Shown: positions 6,051 to 12,263 of the stretch, in pieces
Numbering within the stretch: position 1 is the stretch's first letter
How the letters are laid out: each line of letters begins with the position of its first letter
From: Acidobacteriaceae bacterium
Lineage (GTDB): Bacteria > Acidobacteriota > Terriglobia > Terriglobales > Acidobacteriaceae
Assembly (NCBI GenBank): GCA_030042915.1
Contig: JASHYS010000429.1
Location: 1-12,263 of the forward strand
Direction of reading: 5' to 3'
DNA: 12,263 bases
Position numbers and translations under genes: made by a program
The notes under the pieces: generated by a model
The model's input: the letters and a program-made list of their open reading frames with translations, nothing else
What the model was told of the DNA's origin: nothing
Databases searched by the model: none

Positions 6051-7307
6051 ATGCATCCGGCAGAACCCGCGCAGGTTGTGAGAGATACCCCGTCCGGCGT
6101 GCATGAACGCTCCTGGCTCTTCAACTTCCTGATTGCACCGGCCGCGGTGATAGCCATCGGCCTGGTGGACGGCGCGCTTTCGTTCCTGTTGCGCAACGAA
6201 GGCATCGATCCCGCGCGCAGCGCCAGCATCGTCGCGCTCCTCACTCTTCCGCACACCATCTACTTTCTGTGGGCGCCACTCACCGATTTCTTTGTGCGCC
6301 GCCGCACCTGGCTCATGGCCGCTTCCCTGGCAGCATCGATTACGCTGCTGGCGGCGTTCCGCCAGCCGCGCCTGGGCTCAACGCGATCAGTGGTTCTGTT
6401 GTTCTTGGGCATGTGCCTGGGCGTTTGCGTGGCTGCGGCGTGCGGCGGCATGATGGGCTCGGTCAAAAGCGAAGTCAACCGCCGCCGTGCCGGCAGCTTC
6501 TATCAAGTGGGGTCGCTGGCCTTCGGAGCCATCACGGTCTTCGTCCTCGTCAGACTTACTTCCGCGCATTTTTCCTATGCTTCGCTCGGCCTCATCCTCG
6601 ACGCCTTGATCATCGTGCCTGCACTTTTCGCTTTGGCTGCGCCGCCGCAGCAATTGGTTAGCGAGAGCGGCGCAGCGGAAGTGCTGGCGCGCATCGGCCA
6701 CGAATTCAAATCGACTTTTCTTCGCTGGGAGGCCGTTCCATATACTTTGCTCGTGACCGCGCCCCTCTGCAGTGGCGCGCTGATCGGTCTTTTGCCGGGA
6801 CTGGCCACGGACTACGGTGTGACCGGGGCGCAGGTGGCCTGGGTCAACGGCGTCGGCGGCGCCTTGCTGACTGCAGCAGGCGCATACATAGCATCTCTGA
6901 TCCCGGTTCGCGTACGTGCCTCCATCGCCTTCCCCATTTCGGGACTGGTGAATGCTGCGGCAGCTGCCATCTTTGCCGTTGGCCCTGCGCGGCCGGCCAT
7001 TTATTTCAGCGGTACCGTGCTGTTCCTTTTCACCATCGGCGCCGGATATGCCTTGTTCACGGGAGTGAGTCTGGAATTCCTTGGCGGCTCAGGCAAGAGC
7101 GGCAGCGCCCGCTACGCCATCATCAACTCCTTCGGCAACCTTCCTGTTGCCTACATGTCGTATCTCGATGGCCGCGCCTATGCGCACTGGGGACCACGCG
7201 CCATGCCGGCAGCCGATGCGATTCTGTCCGCTCTGGGCGCAGCGCTGCTGCTGGCTCATTTTGTTGTGAGCCGGCGCAGGCAGGCGGCGAAGGCCGCCAG
7301 GGCCTGA
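6051..7307 (+). CDS. MFS transporter, AmpG-like permease
   Basis: This 418-residue inner-membrane protein has about twelve hydrophobic segments, for example near residues 24-46, 57-77, 87-103, 113-133, 150-170, 176-197, 230-250, 262-284, 290-310, 316-338 and 385-406. The short motif FLWAPLTDFFVRRRTWLM (72-89) resembles the loop 2-3 region of AmpG-type permeases (FLWSPLvDr....RR.W), which carry anhydromuropeptides into the cytoplasm. A related organic-substrate transporter is equally possible, since substrate cannot be read from sequence. The ATG at 6051 is chosen over a TTG at 6012 because the added 13 residues have no homology-like features and a -10-like hexamer ends seven bases upstream of the ATG. 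It is divergent from the J-domain gene and converges on the next gene, 12 bp away; no cell-wall recycling gene is adjacent. Confidence 0.82.
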   Translation: MHPAEPAQVVRDTPSGVHERSWLFNFLIAPAAVIAIGLVDGALSFLLRNEGIDPARSASIVALLTLPHTIYFLWAPLTDFFVRRRTWLMAASLAASITLLAAFRQPRLGSTRSVVLLFLGMCLGVCVAAACGGMMGSVKSEVNRRRAGSFYQVGSLAFGAITVFVLVRLTSAHFSYASLGLILDALIIVPALFALAAPPQQLVSESGAAEVLARIGHEFKSTFLRWEAVPYTLLVTAPLCSGALIGLLPGLATDYGVTGAQVAWVNGVGGALLTAAGAYIASLIPVRVRASIAFPISGLVNAAAAAIFAVGPARPAIYFSGTVLFLFTIGAGYALFTGVSLEFLGGSGKSGSARYAIINSFGNLPVAYMSYLDGRAYAHWGPRAMPAADAILSALGAALLLAHFVVSRRRQAAKAARA

Positions 7308-7319
7308 TTCGACAAAGCT

Positions 7320-8408
7320 CTATTGATCGCGCGGCTGCCTCAGAATCGGGCCAATCGATCCGGCATTGTCGCCCAGCCTCGGGTCCACGCGAAAATCCCA
7401 CACCGTTTCGCTGATGTCACTGGGCGAGAGGATTTCAACCAGCGCGTATTCGCCCAGAGTGAGAGTCTGGGCAGGCACAATTTTCAGCCAGTGCTTGCCG
7501 GGCACTATTTCCACCTTGGCGGGAATCGTGTTCTCGTCCTGGGTTACGGTTCCATTCGCGCTCACCTTGATGGCGCCCACGATGCGCACGGCCTGCCTCT
7601 CGTCTACGCGTACAATGGCAAATCCAGATTGCGGCGAATGCGCGCCGTGCTTCACATTATCGGCAGGCTTCACTCCGGCCGTGTCAACGGTGTACGGGTG
7701 CGACAGGACCGGCTCCTTTTCGTCGTCAACGCCGAGCGAGAGATAGAACGCCGGATCATTTACATGCAGGTGCACGCGGGCGTGCGATCCCTGCAGTTCG
7801 ATTTCGGCGCGCTGCGTCGCCATAGGATTCAGGACGGCAATCCCTTTCCGGGTTTTCGAGTTCGTTGTTAGTTCGGTCGGCCTTAACTCCACCAGTTCCG
7901 GCGTTCCCTGATAGGTATCGAGCACCCAGACTCCCTCTTCGTCGGGAAGTTCCAACCCCGCGGCCACCTCGGGCATGCGCGCCTTCTGGTCGTTGCGCTC
8001 ATCCGTTTCCTCTTTGTCAATCGCTTCAGCTTCTTTCATGGCCGGCGAGGTGTCTTCTTCCACCAGGTCGGCGTGCTCCTTTTCCCACTTGCGCGTGGCG
8101 TCCCAGTCCACCAGGTCCACGGGCAACTCCTCCCATTCGCCACGCTCCTGCGAGAGGTAGCGCACACGGTCGCCCACAATCTGGTAGTCGCGCACCAGTT
8201 GGTAGGAGCCGTCTTTCAGGATCAGGCGATGGTTCTTTCCCATTCCGGGCACGCCCGGTTGCAGAGGCAAGGGCTTGGAGTTGTTGGTGGGTGTATTTTG
8301 AGCCGGCTGGGTGCCCTGGCTGTTCTGTCCCACGATGGCCGTAGCCGCAAGCAGGAGAACAGCCAGCGAAAGCGCAGACGCGCGTCGTCCTTGCGCAAAA
8401 GGAACCAT
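7320..8408 (-). CDS. Secreted protein of unknown function
   Basis: This 362-residue protein starts with a signal peptide (about 1-27: positively charged start, SLAVLLLAATAIVG core). A low-complexity Gln/Asn/Thr/Pro linker follows (28-55). A short beta-rich segment comes next (about 59-103), RLILKDGSYQLVRDYQIVGDR then VRYLSQERGEWEELPVDLVDW, which looks like a small Sm/SH3-like barrel and resembles segments I associate with secreted acidobacterial proteins. A charged, probably helical stretch (104-147) precedes a larger beta-rich C-terminal part (about 158-345). No catalytic motif is recognised and there is no transmembrane helix after the signal, so it is likely periplasmic or extracellular. 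The ATG at 8408 opens the signal peptide and is preceded by a -10-like hexamer rather than a ribosome binding site. The frame stays open to 8648, but that extension would cover the promoter and the neighbouring divergent gene. Confidence 0.75.
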   Translation of the reverse strand: MVPFAQGRRASALSLAVLLLAATAIVGQNSQGTQPAQNTPTNNSKPLPLQPGVPGMGKNHRLILKDGSYQLVRDYQIVGDRVRYLSQERGEWEELPVDLVDWDATRKWEKEHADLVEEDTSPAMKEAEAIDKEETDERNDQKARMPEVAAGLELPDEEGVWVLDTYQGTPELVELRPTELTTNSKTRKGIAVLNPMATQRAEIELQGSHARVHLHVNDPAFYLSLGVDDEKEPVLSHPYTVDTAGVKPADNVKHGAHSPQSGFAIVRVDERQAVRIVGAIKVSANGTVTQDENTIPAKVEIVPGKHWLKIVPAQTLTLGEYALVEILSPSDISETVWDFRVDPRLGDNAGSIGPILRQPRDQ

Positions 8409-8416
8409 GGCAACAC

Positions 8417-8422
8417 AGTTTA
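8417..8422 (-). promoter_or_regulatory. -10-like element for the minus-strand secreted-protein gene
   Basis: On the minus strand TAAACT (five of six consensus bases) ends eight bases before the ATG at 8408, with GTGTTGCC between and no Shine-Dalgarno sequence. This is a third case in the window compatible with a leaderless or near-leaderless transcript. No good -35 is visible. Confidence 0.35.
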
Positions 8423-8512
8423 GACGAACTGCGCCGGTGACTGGTGTCTTTGAAAAATGCTTTCCTCGCAACCTCTTACCGTGGTAATTCGTCCAACTTA
8501 GTGCGTCTTTTG

Positions 8513-8518
8513 TAATAT
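8513..8518 (+). promoter_or_regulatory. -10 element for the small HxH/HCxxC membrane protein gene
   Basis: TAATAT lies 22 bp before the TTG at 8541. A start of transcription near 8525 would leave a leader of roughly 16 nt that just includes the Shine-Dalgarno sequence at 8527-8532. The -35 region is not recognisable. Confidence 0.35.
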
Positions 8519-8526
8519 AGGGGTTG

Positions 8527-8532
8527 AAGGGG
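8527..8532 (+). promoter_or_regulatory. Ribosome binding site that decides a TTG start
   Basis: AAGGGG followed by an eight-base spacer leads to TTG at 8541. No ATG or GTG is available in frame between the ribosome binding site and the first membrane helix; the next in-frame ATG, at codon 20, would cut into that helix. This supports TTG as the real start. Confidence 0.5.
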
Positions 8533-8540
8533 CGATTCTT

Positions 8541-8843
8541 TTGCCTGGACTCAAGGCTCATTTCGACCGGCAGCGAGGCTTTTTCCCAGCCGTCGCGATG
8601 GTGTGCCTTGTCCTGCTGGCGCTGCTTGCCGTAGCCCAGGTTGCCCACTTACATTCCAGCCAAACCGATGCTGACCACTGTCCGCTGTGCATTGTCATGC
8701 ACACGGTGGTTCCGGCCGCGGTGGCCGCGACGGCCATCGTCCTGGTGCAATTGGGAGCCTGGACTCCCCAGGCCGAGCCTAGGTTCGTGGCCCGGCAACG
8801 TCAGTCCCGCCTGTTTATTCGCCCACCCCCCGTCTCCTGCTAG
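8541..8843 (+). CDS. Small membrane protein with HxH and HCxxC motifs (DUF2946-like)
   Basis: This 100-residue protein has two hydrophobic segments (about 15-35 and 56-73). The loop between them carries H36-x-H38, then H46-C47-P-L-C50 and H54. It ends with a Pro-rich RPPPVSC tail. Small proteins with this layout, such as DUF2946 members, are often found beside TonB-dependent receptors and are suspected to bind a metal such as copper. Here too the next gene, 189 bp downstream on the same strand, encodes a TonB-dependent receptor. Metal binding is inferred from the His/Cys spacing only. The TTG start is supported by AAGGGG eight bases upstream. The stop is TAG. No terminator is seen between this gene and the receptor, so co-transcription is possible. 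Confidence 0.7.
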   Translation: MPGLKAHFDRQRGFFPAVAMVCLVLLALLAVAQVAHLHSSQTDADHCPLCIVMHTVVPAAVAATAIVLVQLGAWTPQAEPRFVARQRQSRLFIRPPPVSC

Positions 8844-9032
8844 GGCATCTTCTCCGTCTTTGCTTGTACGCTGCGCCGCCCATCTAATTGATCAAAGGAT
8901 GGCGCCCCGGCTCATTTCCACAAGCGGATTTCTTACGGGCCGATGCTCTTCTCCATGCGCTGAATTCGCCGCGGCAGCACGCTACGCGGCTTACCATTCG
9001 CATTCATCAGCCATTCTTCAGGAGACTTCGAA

Positions 9033-9584
9033 ATGCTCATCCATCGCAGCGCAACCTGGCGAATACTTCCACTGCTCGCCTTGGCGCTTGCCTCGGTTTC
9101 TGCTTCCGCGCAAAGTGGCAACGCAGGGACCATAAGCGGTACCGTCAGCGACCCCTCGGGCGCCGTCATTCCCAACGCCAGCGTCCATCTTTCCAACAGC
9201 GTGAGCGGATTTGTGCGCACCACAACCACCGATGCCACCGGCCAGTTCAGTATTTCCAACGTCCCCTTCAACCCCTACCGGATCGACGTTACCGCCAAGG
9301 GCTTTGCCCCGCTCAGCCAGGACGTAGAGATCCGTTCTTCGGTCGGAAGCGCTCTGAAGCTCACTCTGCAGATCGCCGGCGCCAGCCAAACCGTTACCGT
9401 CGAAAGCGGCGGCGACCTGATCGAGGACACTTCCACCTTCCACACCGACGTGGATCGCGACGAATTCACCAAGGTTCCTTTGGAGAGCCAGTCTTCAACG
9501 CTGAGCGCGCTGGTGACACAAACCAGCCCGGGCGTGGCGGCCGACTCCAATGGTCTTTTCCACGGCCTTGGCGATCACGCTTAG
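9033..9584 (+). CDS. N-terminal fragment of the receptor (signal peptide, carboxypeptidase-regulatory-like domain, start of plug)
   Basis: If the amber codon is obeyed, a 183-residue exported product is made, ending inside the plug domain at GLFHGLGDHA. It would contain the signal peptide and the whole regulatory-like beta-sandwich but no barrel, so it could not act as a transporter. It has the only good ribosome binding site of the receptor gene (AGGAGA, 9020-9025). Confidence 0.6.
   Translation: MLIHRSATWRILPLLALALASVSASAQSGNAGTISGTVSDPSGAVIPNASVHLSNSVSGFVRTTTTDATGQFSISNVPFNPYRIDVTAKGFAPLSQDVEIRSSVGSALKLTLQIAGASQTVTVESGGDLIEDTSTFHTDVDRDEFTKVPLESQSSTLSALVTQTSPGVAADSNGLFHGLGDHA
9582..9584 (+). 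other. In-frame amber codon inside the receptor plug domain
   Basis: TAG lies between the codons for GDHA and NSFAIDGQ. At least five other genes in the window (ntrX, the J-domain gene, the minus-strand secreted protein, the small membrane protein and the receptor itself) end naturally in TAG, so TAG is a normal stop in this genome and general reassignment is unlikely. CAG, GAG or AAG could each have given TAG by one change. Confidence 0.85.
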
Positions 9585-9725
9585 AACTCCTTTGCCATTG
9601 ACGGCCAGGAGATCACCGATCAGCAAAGCAAAGTCTTCTCGAACCAGTTACCGTCCAACTCCATCCAGTCCATTGAAGTCATCAGCGGCGCGCCTCCGGC
9701 CGAGTTCGGCGGCAAAACCAGCCTC

Positions 9726-11948
9726 GTGATTGTAGCCACCACGCGCAGCGGCCAGGGCGTCACCACTCCAACCGGCGACGTCAACGCCTCATACGGCAGT
9801 TTTGGCTCCAGCGGTGGAGGGTTCGATCTCTCCTATGGCGGCAAAAACTGGGGCAACTTTGTTGAAGCCGATGGCCTCGACACCGGCCGCTTCCTCGATC
9901 CGCCGGAGTTTGTCGTCATTCACGACAAAGGGAACGAGGAGAATGTCTTCGACCGCGTGGACTACAGCTTCTCACAAGCCGATTCGCTCCATTGGGACCT
10001 GAACTACAGCCGCTCCTGGTTCCAGACTCCCAACGCCCTGGAAAACCTGAATGTCCAGAATGTGATCAACGGCACCGGCGCGGGCGCCAGCCCCACTTTC
10101 GGCAACGTGGGCAATACCGATCAGGACTCAAAGATCGATACTTTTAACATCTCGCCCACTTATACCCGCGTCATCAGCAACAATTCGGTATTTAATCTCG
10201 GCGCCTATGTACGCAAGGACATGTACGATTACCTCCCCAGCGGCAATCCCCTCGCCGATCTGGGACCCTCGAACCTGCAGACCTCTTCGGTGGGTCAATA
10301 CCGCACGCTCACCAACGTGGGGGCTCATTCCGACTATTCGTACGTGAAGGGGATCAATAACCTCAAGGCCGGCGTGGAGTATGACCAGACCTTTCTGCGC
10401 GAGCACGATAAGCTGGGCATCATTTCGAACCTCTATAACTCGCCATGCGTTGACCCAGTCTACGGCGATCCGCAGCCGGGCTACTCCAATCAATCGCAGT
10501 GCGGCGTTGGCAACAGCCTTGTCGCGAACCTGAATTACCTCCCGGTGCTCGCGCCTTACGATCTCACCCGTGGCGGCAGCGACTACTACTTCTTCGGCCA
10601 TACCGACGTAAAGATATTGGCCATGTACGTCGAGGACGAGATCAAGACCGGAAACTGGGACTTCAATCTCGGTCTGCGCGGCGATTTTTATAACGGTTTG
10701 GCGATTCAGCGACAGGCCGAACCGCGCGCCGGTATCGCGTACCACGTCAAGCCCACCAGCACAGTTGCGGGCATCTCCTACGCGCGTACGCTGGAAACGC
10801 CATTCAATGAGAATCTGGTGCTCTCCAGTCAGGGCTGCGCGAATGCGGTGCTCGCGCCGCTGCTCCTTTGCTCCACCGACGTGACGACAGGCACCGCAGT
10901 GTCGAAAAATCTCGAGCCGGGCTTCCGCAACGAGTTCCATGCCAGCCTGCAGCAGGGCTTTGGCCAGCATCTGGTGGTGAGCGGCGAGTACATCTGGAAG
11001 TACACGCACAACGCATTCGACTTCAGCGTGCTGGGCAACACACCTATCACCTTCCCCATTGACTGGCACAGCTCAAAGATTCCGGGCTATGCGTTGCGCG
11101 CCGAAATGCCTGAAGCGCATGGCATCAGCGCCTATTTCGTCGCGTCGTCGGTGGCGGCGCGCTTCTATCCGCCGCAGATCGCAGGCGCCGGCGCAACCGG
11201 CGGTGTGACGCAGAGCGCGGCGTACTATCCGTTCCGCATCGATCATGACGAGCGGTTCAACCAGGAGACGCACCTGCAATACACACTCCGCAACGATGGT
11301 TGGTGGAATGGCTTGTGGGGCGGCTTCAATTGGCGTTTCGACTCGGGTCTCGTCGCCGGATCGACTCCGTGCTATAGCCCCACCGATCCCAACACGGCGT
11401 GTCCCAACAGCTCCTTCCTGCCCGACGGAAATCCCACCATCACCGGCGGTCCGAGCAATCCCGCCATCGTCAACGGCTTGCCCGTGGTGCTGCTGGTCGA
11501 TAACAATATTCCCGCGACTCCGAATGGCCTGAATCCGAATCTCGCAGTCTATCTTCCTCTGACAGCCGACGAAGAATTCCAGGCCGGCCTGAGCTGCAAT
11601 GGCGTGAAGGCGACAGGAACCAACCTGCTCGGCACTCCGCTGTCCGGCGATCCGGATGCGCCGTACTACTGCCCGGCCTCGCAGCTTACCTCCAGCCTGC
11701 TTCGCATCCCCGCCATTAACCAGGGCGACAATGACCACGATCCGCCGCGCGTGGCCCCGCGCGACCTTTTTGATGTGTCGCTGGGCAAAACCAACATCTT
11801 CCACCGCGAACACTACAAGACCGATCTTGATCTGACGGCCATCAACGTCACCAACAAGTATGCGCTTTACAACTTCCTGTCGACGTTCAGCGGCACGCAC
11901 TACGTGACGCCGCGCGCGTTGACGGCAAAGGTGACGTTTAATTTCTAG
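9726..11948 (+). CDS. C-terminal fragment of the receptor (end of plug and beta-barrel)
   Basis: The frame is open from 9585; the first usable start codon is a GTG at 9726, which is what an automatic caller would choose (740 residues). It has no ribosome binding site, no signal peptide and lacks most of the plug, so it is not a believable independent gene. It is in the same frame as 9033-9584. The barrel carries eight cysteines that fall into four close pairs (full-length numbering 472/490, 602/613, 780/790, 855/880), probably in outer loops. Confidence 0.6.
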   Translation: MIVATTRSGQGVTTPTGDVNASYGSFGSSGGGFDLSYGGKNWGNFVEADGLDTGRFLDPPEFVVIHDKGNEENVFDRVDYSFSQADSLHWDLNYSRSWFQTPNALENLNVQNVINGTGAGASPTFGNVGNTDQDSKIDTFNISPTYTRVISNNSVFNLGAYVRKDMYDYLPSGNPLADLGPSNLQTSSVGQYRTLTNVGAHSDYSYVKGINNLKAGVEYDQTFLREHDKLGIISNLYNSPCVDPVYGDPQPGYSNQSQCGVGNSLVANLNYLPVLAPYDLTRGGSDYYFFGHTDVKILAMYVEDEIKTGNWDFNLGLRGDFYNGLAIQRQAEPRAGIAYHVKPTSTVAGISYARTLETPFNENLVLSSQGCANAVLAPLLLCSTDVTTGTAVSKNLEPGFRNEFHASLQQGFGQHLVVSGEYIWKYTHNAFDFSVLGNTPITFPIDWHSSKIPGYALRAEMPEAHGISAYFVASSVAARFYPPQIAGAGATGGVTQSAAYYPFRIDHDERFNQETHLQYTLRNDGWWNGLWGGFNWRFDSGLVAGSTPCYSPTDPNTACPNSSFLPDGNPTITGGPSNPAIVNGLPVVLLVDNNIPATPNGLNPNLAVYLPLTADEEFQAGLSCNGVKATGTNLLGTPLSGDPDAPYYCPASQLTSSLLRIPAINQGDNDHDPPRVAPRDLFDVSLGKTNIFHREHYKTDLDLTAINVTNKYALYNFLSTFSGTHYVTPRALTAKVTFNF

Positions 11949-11949
11949 C

Positions 11950-11968
11950 CGGCAGCTCGAGCCTGCCG
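11950..11968 (+). repeat. Short hairpin just after the receptor stop
   Basis: CGGCAG (11950-11955) and CTGCCG (11963-11968) form a 6-bp stem with a 7-nt loop, beginning within two bases of the TAG. No T-run follows, so it is at best a weak terminator or an mRNA 3'-end stabiliser for the receptor transcript. Confidence 0.35.
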
Positions 11969-11979
11969 AAAGCAGCAAG

Positions 11980-12016
11980 AAAAATCCCGGTCGAGCTTGT
12001 AGGCTCCACCGGGATT
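11980..12016 (-). terminator. Rho-independent terminator for the minus-strand gene at the right edge
   Basis: AATCCCGGT (11983-11991) and ACCGGGATT (12008-12016) form a perfect 9-bp stem, extended after one mismatch by GAGC (11993-11996) with GCTC (12003-12006). On the minus strand the hairpin is followed by TTTTT (11984-11980), an intrinsic terminator about 110 nt past the stop of the gene at 12125-12263. On the plus strand the following sequence is only partly T-rich, so it may also stop receptor transcripts, weakly. Confidence 0.6.
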
Positions 12017-12124
12017 CAATGTTTCACGGGAAAAAGGCGAATACATCCGCCCACCCCAAGAAGGTCATGATTACAAAACGGCGCCAACACGTGAGCGCTG
12101 TCGCCACGGGAATGTCACTCAAGT

Positions 12125-12263
12125 CTAGCGAGTTCCCGATCTCCGTTGCTCGTCTTGCTTCCGCTGCTCGTCCTGCTCTTTCTTCACGTCCTTCTTTCCC
12201 TGCTGCGGATTCTGCTGATTTTGCTGATAAGATTTCTGGTCCTCGTCCTGCTGCTGGTTAGGT
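12125..12263 (-). CDS. C-terminal end of a Gln/Lys-rich protein, partial
   Basis: The minus strand is open from the right edge to a TAG at 12127-12125, giving the last 45 residues of a protein. They are strongly hydrophilic: 14 Gln with many Asp, Glu, Lys and Arg, for example DEDQKSYQQNQQNPQQ then KKEQDEQRKQDEQRRSGTR. Such tails are seen on exported or envelope proteins with low-complexity ends, but no family can be named from this piece. Support for coding comes from the biased but non-random composition, the lack of stops, and a good terminator 110 nt downstream on the same strand. The plus-strand 80-residue frame over the same bases is its shadow. Confidence 0.55.
   Translation of the reverse strand, partial: PNQQQDEDQKSYQQNQQNPQQGKKDVKKEQDEQRKQDEQRRSGTR

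Larger units (their letters stand above)
9033..11948 (+). pseudogene. TonB-dependent receptor (Oar-like) interrupted by one in-frame amber codon
   Basis: Read through a single TAG at 9582-9584 (codon 184), this frame encodes a 971-residue outer-membrane receptor that takes up a substrate using TonB energy. Order: signal peptide 1-26 (cleavage near SASA-Q); a carboxypeptidase-regulatory-like domain about 31-115 (GTISGTVSDPSGAVIPNASV, TDATGQFSISNVP); a plug domain about 135-240 (GLFHGLGDHA, amber, NSFAIDGQEITDQQSK, SIEVISGAPPAEFGGKTS); and a beta-barrel to the end, finishing in TLTAKVTFNF with the terminal Phe expected for BAM-assembled barrels. The start has AGGAGA (9020-9025) seven bases before the ATG. 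Frame, codon use and domain order continue unchanged across the stop, so the lesion is one substitution, most simply CAG to TAG. It may be a real recent mutation, an assembly error, or a suppressed stop. The substrate is unknown. Confidence 0.8.

Noticed and set aside
5924..6259. Upstream extension of the J-domain reading frame
   Set aside because: It would be antisense to the permease 5' end and has no domain; the J domain begins right at the ATG at 5923.
8409..8648. Upstream extension of the secreted-protein frame
   Set aside because: It would bury the signal peptide 80 residues inside the protein and overlap the divergent gene.
9582..9584. TAG as a reassigned sense codon in this genome
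   Set aside because: At least five other genes in the window stop naturally at TAG.
8888..9601. 237-residue plus-strand frame overlapping the receptor start
   Set aside because: Arg/Gln/His-rich translation typical of an out-of-frame shadow; the receptor frame has the signal peptide and a good ribosome binding site.
10128..11069. 313-residue minus-strand open frame across the receptor barrel
   Set aside because: It is antisense to a clear beta-barrel coding frame and has no recognisable domain; long antisense frames are common in GC-rich genes.
12019..12261. 80-residue plus-strand frame at the right edge
   Set aside because: Ser/Ala/Pro composition without domains; the opposite strand reads as a Gln/Lys-rich C-terminus ending in TAG with a terminator behind it.

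Overview
The window looks like a chromosomal stretch of a GC-rich Acidobacteriota bacterium (Terriglobia-like). This is inferred from gene content: a DUF1080 sugar-active protein, a Tat-exported NIPSNAP protein, an NtrY/NtrX pair, a J-domain/winged-helix protein, an AmpG-like permease, and a TonB-dependent receptor with an N-terminal carboxypeptidase-regulatory-like domain (the Oar-like type that is abundant in this phylum). No rRNA, tRNA, CRISPR array, insertion sequence or phage gene was seen.

Layout: the left edge holds the 3' end of a DUF1080 gene (1-243). A 301-bp gap follows with stacked hairpins, one of which is a good intrinsic terminator only if read on the minus strand. A Tat-signal NIPSNAP gene lies at 545-1339. 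The ntrY-ntrX operon (1488-5125) has a 4-base ATGA overlap, so kinase and regulator are translationally coupled. Convergent to it, 30 bp away, is a J-domain protein gene (5156-5923, minus). It diverges across 127 bp from an AmpG-like MFS permease (6051-7307), which in turn converges within 12 bp on a secreted protein of unknown function (7320-8408, minus). That gene diverges from a small membrane protein with HxH and HCxxC motifs (8541-8843). Downstream is a TonB-dependent receptor (9033-11948) broken by one in-frame amber codon at 9582-9584. The right edge holds the 3' end of a Gln/Lys-rich minus-strand gene (12125-12263), whose likely terminator is at 11980-12016.

How the genes may work together: ntrYX is a self-contained membrane sensor/regulator module. 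Its regulator has a substituted GAFTGA loop (GAQPGG), so classical sigma-54 activation is doubtful. The small HxH/HCxxC protein and the TonB receptor form a probable outer-envelope uptake pair, possibly metal-linked. The remaining genes look like independent single-gene units. Three of them (ntrY, the permease, and the minus-strand secreted protein) have a -10-like hexamer 6-8 nt before the ATG and no Shine-Dalgarno sequence, which suggests leaderless transcripts. I found no clear new multi-gene defence or biosynthetic system. The strongest leads are the amber codon in the receptor, the altered NtrX loop, the J-domain/winged-helix protein with its DRR-rich tail, and the possible minus-strand RNA at 267-480.
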